From UBA7672 sp963738625 (GTDB taxonomy: Bacteria > Pseudomonadota > Alphaproteobacteria > Caulobacterales > Hyphomonadaceae), in the NCBI GenBank assembly GCA_963738625.1, contig CAVTXH010000017.1:124001-188000 (forward strand): 64,000 bases of DNA, given 5' to 3'. Below the pieces are notes generated by a model that had not been told where the DNA came from, ran no database searches, and was given only the letters and a program-made list of their open reading frames with translations. Below, piece by piece: positions 60,759 to 64,000 of this stretch. Both the position numbers and the translations under genes were made by a program. Numbering within the stretch: position 1 is the stretch's first letter; every line of letters starts with the position of its first letter.

Positions 60759-62639
60759 ATGCCGGCGGATACGGCGAACGCGCCAGTTGGCGCCAATGCG
60801 AGCGCCAAGCTTCCACCATTCCGGCCGCTGCCCTTCAAGGGGCCGGATATCGAGGTGCGGCGCGGACCCAATGGCGAGGTCTACCTGTCGTCGCGCACGC
60901 CGCTGCCGAAGCCGCCGCGCTCCATCCCGCACGTGCTGGATGAGCAGGCGGCGAAGCATCCCGACCGGCCGTGGCTGAAACAGCGCCTGCCCAATCACGG
61001 GCCGTGGCGCATGGTGACATATGGCGAAGGCGCGCGGATCACGCGCTCGCTTGCACAGGCCCTGCTGGATCGTGGGCTCGGGCCGGATGCGCCTCTTCTG
61101 ATCCTGTCGGGCAATTCGATCGAGCATGCGCTGATGAGCCTCGCCGCCCAGCGGATAGGCGCCCCGGCGACGCCGATCTCGATGGCCTATTCCGTCATGT
61201 CGACCGACTTCGCCAAGCTTAAGCACTGCTTCAACGCGGTGAAGCCGAAGGCGATCTTCGTCCAGACGATGGACCCGTTCCGCAAGGCGCTCTCGACGCT
61301 GCCGCTCGAGGGGGTAGTGATCATCTCGGCGGACGGCTCGGAAGGATCGGAAGCCTTCGCAACGCTTGGCGCGACACCAGCCACGTCGACCGTGGATACC
61401 GCGATGGACTGGCTGGGGCCGGATTCGGTCGGCAAGTATCTCTTCACCTCCGGCTCGACGGGTATGCCCAAGCCGGCGCCACAGTCACAGGGCCAGATGA
61501 CGGCGCAGATCGCCGCGCGCCAGGCGATCGACCAGCCGCCGCCAGATCACAATCCCGACGACATCCTGCAGAATCTCGACTGGATGCCATGGAGCCACAT
61601 CTCCGGCGGCAATGTCGGTTTCAACGGGTGCCTTTCGCTCGGCGGCACATTCCACATCGACGAGGGCAGGCCGATGCCGGGCCTGTTCCAGACGACGATG
61701 AAGAACGCCGCCGAAATCCGTCCGCAGTATTTCGGCTCGGCGCCGATCGCCTACGCAATGCTGGCCGAGGCGATGGAGCAGGACCCAGCCTTCCGCGACG
61801 CTTTCTTCAGCCGCATGCAATACATGGTTTATGGCGGCGCTACGCTGTCGGACGATCTGTATGACCGCATCCAGGCGCTGGCGATCCAGTCGACCGGCAT
61901 GCGCATCCCGCTGACGACGATGTATGGCGCGACGGAGACCCAGGGCGTCACCATGGTGCACTGGGAGCTGGAGCGGGTCGGCATGGTCGGCGTGCCGCTG
62001 CCAGGGCAGACGCTGAAACTCGTGCCGTGCGGCGCCAAGATGGAAGTCCGCGTCAAGGGCCCGATGGTGATGAAGGGCTATCTCAACCTGCCGGAGAAGA
62101 ACGCCGAGGTGTTCGACGAGGAAGGCTTCTACTGCCTCGGCGATGCGGCGCGATTCTCCGATCCCGAGCATCCCGAGAAAGGCCTCGTTTTCGATGGCCG
62201 CGTGACCGAGGACTTCAAGCTCAATTCGGGAACCTGGGTGTCGGTCGGCACGCTGCGGCCCGACATCGTGGCGGCATGCGCGCCGCTGGTGGCGGACGCG
62301 GTGGTGTGCGGACAGGACAAGCCGTTCGTCGGCGCGCTGATATGGCCTTCGCCGGTGGCGATGAAGGGCGCGATGGAGGCGGCAGGCGGCGACGCCGCCA
62401 GGGCGATCGGAGCGCTGACGGTCGAAATCGCGGCCAAGCTCGCGGCGTTCAACCGGACGCAGCCCGGCTCGTCGCGGCGCGTCGGCCGGTTCAAGGTGCT
62501 GACGACGCCGCCTTCGCTCGACGCCGGCGAGATCACCGACAAGGGCTATGTCAACCAGCGCGTGGCGCAGGATCACCGCGCAGACGACGTGGCGGCGCTG
62601 TTCGCGGCGGCGCCCGGCGCTGGCGTTGTGGCGGTGTGA
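60759..62639 (+). CDS. Feruloyl-CoA synthase-like AMP-forming acyl-CoA ligase
   Basis: A 626-residue ANL-family ligase. ATG 60759 follows GGGAGAAG. The P-loop YLFTSGSTGMPKPAPQSQ, LTTMYGATETQGVT, the A8 region LVFDGRVTEDFKLNSGTWVS and the C-terminal catalytic Lys in DAGEITDKGYVNQR match the feruloyl-CoA synthase (Fcs) subgroup. It activates an aromatic or fatty acid with ATP and CoA. No enoyl-CoA hydratase/aldolase (Ech) lies nearby, so ferulate itself is uncertain. Confidence 0.85.
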   Translation: MPADTANAPVGANASAKLPPFRPLPFKGPDIEVRRGPNGEVYLSSRTPLPKPPRSIPHVLDEQAAKHPDRPWLKQRLPNHGPWRMVTYGEGARITRSLAQALLDRGLGPDAPLLILSGNSIEHALMSLAAQRIGAPATPISMAYSVMSTDFAKLKHCFNAVKPKAIFVQTMDPFRKALSTLPLEGVVIISADGSEGSEAFATLGATPATSTVDTAMDWLGPDSVGKYLFTSGSTGMPKPAPQSQGQMTAQIAARQAIDQPPPDHNPDDILQNLDWMPWSHISGGNVGFNGCLSLGGTFHIDEGRPMPGLFQTTMKNAAEIRPQYFGSAPIAYAMLAEAMEQDPAFRDAFFSRMQYMVYGGATLSDDLYDRIQALAIQSTGMRIPLTTMYGATETQGVTMVHWELERVGMVGVPLPGQTLKLVPCGAKMEVRVKGPMVMKGYLNLPEKNAEVFDEEGFYCLGDAARFSDPEHPEKGLVFDGRVTEDFKLNSGTWVSVGTLRPDIVAACAPLVADAVVCGQDKPFVGALIWPSPVAMKGAMEAAGGDAARAIGALTVEIAAKLAAFNRTQPGSSRRVGRFKVLTTPPSLDAGEITDKGYVNQRVAQDHRADDVAALFAAAPGAGVVAV

Positions 62640-62787
62640 TCCGGGACCGCCGGGCGGCCGGCAGTCCCAGCTTTGCGGACGCTGCGTAAGCCGAAACTTC
62701 GCGTGGACTCCTGTTCCCGGCATATGCATGGATGACGCGCGCGTAAGGCCAATTTGCAGGGCCGACGCATGGCTCGTGGAGTGAATT

Positions 62788-63951
62788 GTGCCGGTACTGA
62801 ATGTCGAGCGTCCGGATTTCATGCAGGATGAAGAGATCCGCATGTTCGAGGATTCCGTCGGCAGGTTCTTCGAGCAGAACGCCAAGCCGGAAGACGTCGA
62901 ACGCTGGCGCGCCAACCACTGCGTCGACCGCGAGCTGTGGACCAAGGCCGGCGAGGCGGGCCTGTTGAACCTGTCCATGCCGGAAGAATATGGCGGCATG
63001 GGCGGCGACTATCGCCACGAAGTCATCCTCATGGAGCAGATCGGCGCCAAGGGCGCGGACGGTTTCGGGGCAAGCCTGCACAACGCCATCGTCGCGCCGT
63101 ACATCCTCCACTACGGCACCGAGGAGCAGAAGAAGCGCTGGCTGCCGCGCATGGCGACAGGTGAATTCGTCACCGCCATCGCCATGACCGAGCCGGGGGC
63201 GGGTTCCGACCTGCAGGGTATCAAGACGACGGCGATGCGATCGGGCAATGGCTATGTCATCAACGGCTCGAAGACCTTCATCACCAACGGCCAGACCGCG
63301 AACCTGATCTGCGTCGTGGTGAAGACCGACAAGACGCAGGGCGCCAAGGGCGTGTCGCTGGTCTTCCTCGAGACCGACGGCGCCGAGGGGTTCGAGCGCG
63401 GGCGCAATCTCAAGAAGCTGGGCCAGGACGCGCAGGACACATCCGAGCTGTTCTTCAACGACGTGAAAATTCCCGGCGACAACCTTCTCGGCATGGAAGA
63501 AGGCAAGGGCTTCTACCAGCTGATGGGGCAGCTGCCGCAGGAGCGGCTCAACATTGCGGTGCAGGCGATCACCACGATCGAGCGGGCGCTGGAATTGACC
63601 ATCGACTATGTGAAGCAGCGCTCGGCGTTCGGGAAGAAGATCCTCGATTTCCAGAACACGCAGTTCGTGCTCGCCGAGTGCAAGACCGAGGCGACGGTGG
63701 CGCGGGTGTTCGTCAACCATTGCATTGGCGTGCATCTTGCCGGGAAGCTCGATGCGGCGACGGCGTCGATGGCGAAATACTGGCTGACCGATCTAGAGGG
63801 CAAGATCGTCGATCGCTGCCTGCAGCTGTTCGGCGGCTATGGCTTCATGGACGAGTATCCGATCAGCCGCATGTATCGCGACAGCCGTATTCAGCGTATC
63901 TATGGCGGCACCAACGAGATCATGAAGTTGCTGATCGCACGGACACTTTGA
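62788..63951 (+). CDS. Acyl-CoA dehydrogenase
   Basis: A 387-residue acyl-CoA dehydrogenase starting with GTG 62788 (MPVLNVERPDFMQDEEIRMF). FAD and substrate motifs: VTAIAMTEPGAGSDLQGIKT, QGAKGVSLVFLETDGAEGFE, LFGGYGFMDEYPISRMYRDS, RIQRIYGGTNEIMKLLIART. Gly replaces the MCAD-type catalytic Glu before GTNEI, as in long-chain and isovaleryl types whose base lies elsewhere. Probably works downstream of the ligase at 60759. Confidence 0.93.
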   Translation: MPVLNVERPDFMQDEEIRMFEDSVGRFFEQNAKPEDVERWRANHCVDRELWTKAGEAGLLNLSMPEEYGGMGGDYRHEVILMEQIGAKGADGFGASLHNAIVAPYILHYGTEEQKKRWLPRMATGEFVTAIAMTEPGAGSDLQGIKTTAMRSGNGYVINGSKTFITNGQTANLICVVVKTDKTQGAKGVSLVFLETDGAEGFERGRNLKKLGQDAQDTSELFFNDVKIPGDNLLGMEEGKGFYQLMGQLPQERLNIAVQAITTIERALELTIDYVKQRSAFGKKILDFQNTQFVLAECKTEATVARVFVNHCIGVHLAGKLDAATASMAKYWLTDLEGKIVDRCLQLFGGYGFMDEYPISRMYRDSRIQRIYGGTNEIMKLLIARTL

Positions 63952-63958
63952 AGGCAAG

Positions 63959-64000
63959 ATGGAGCAGGCAGCGGATTTCCGGGACGAGACAGAAGCGCTG
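63959..64000 (+). CDS. Start of a further gene (14 codons)
   Basis: ATG 63959, eight bases after the dehydrogenase stop, opens MEQAADFRDETEAL and runs off the window. The sequence resembles starts of TIGR03084/DinB-type metal-binding proteins (family of maleylpyruvate isomerase), which often sit in acyl-CoA clusters. Fourteen residues are too few to be sure. Confidence 0.35.
   Translation, partial: MEQAADFRDETEAL

Noticed and set aside
61485..62999. Reverse-strand open frame opposite the feruloyl-CoA-synthase-like gene
   Set aside because: A His/Arg-rich antisense shadow without domain or ribosome site; the plus-strand ligase is complete.

Overview
The window is GC-rich, densely coded DNA from an alphaproteobacterium, most likely of the Caulobacterales/Hyphomonadaceae type. 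The evidence is the flgF-flgG-flgA-flgH and fliL-fliM-DUF6468-motE gene orders, TadE/TadG pilus genes, DUF1800/DUF1501 secreted proteins, an exact CtrA-type box (TTAA-N7-TTAA) in front of flgB, and an ancestral purL-bolA-grxD neighbourhood. The species cannot be named from sequence reading alone. I saw no rRNA, tRNA, CRISPR array, insertion sequence or prophage.

Layout. 1-4660: the end of recR, two small genes, rmuC, def and a PepSY membrane protein. 4668-17760: a flagellar region. flgF-G-A-H read leftward. fliL-fliM-DUF6468-motE and a 1168-residue TPR protein read rightward. After ttcA, fliO-fliP read leftward and flgB-flgC-fliE rightward. 17859-25250: a secreted type-B carboxylesterase, a divergent pair of citrate-synthase homologues (one fused to a helix-turn-helix), a decayed thioesterase gene, a DUF1800/DUF1501 pair and grxD. 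25250-33012: aldo/keto reductase, bolA, a DUF4142 gene with an in-frame stop, a badly decayed purL, then DUF2834, macro-domain, pseudouridine synthase, enoyl-CoA hydratase and a CinA-like protein. 33218-36575: two TadE-like proteins and a large TadG-like vWA protein. 36612-41361: a membrane protein, a second esterase and a TTC38-like TPR protein. 41487-45287: a leftward tetR-HlyD-ABC export operon with a large palindromic operator. 45542-50596: an MGMT-like protein, a hybrid histidine kinase, a secreted protein and an SDR carrying the Ser-Tyr-Arg signature of halohydrin dehalogenases. 50599-55414: TetR divergent from an RND efflux pair. 55448-64000: a rightward acyl-CoA metabolism cluster of acyl-CoA dehydrogenase, APH-like kinase with a C-terminal DUF6285 domain, KAS III, a repeat-rich HTH protein, feruloyl-CoA-synthase-like ligase, a second acyl-CoA dehydrogenase and the first codons of one more gene.

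How the genes work together. The flagellar genes supply rod, L-ring, C-ring and export parts; the remaining components must lie elsewhere. Both efflux operons look self-regulated through adjacent TetR genes with palindromic operators. The acyl-CoA cluster contains the same kinase plus dehydrogenase pairing that underlies 4-hydroxyacid catabolism in the Pseudomonas lva system and in human ACAD10/11. Three decayed genes (thioesterase, DUF4142, purL) show local gene loss. The purL decay is notable because this is the usual place of an essential purine gene.
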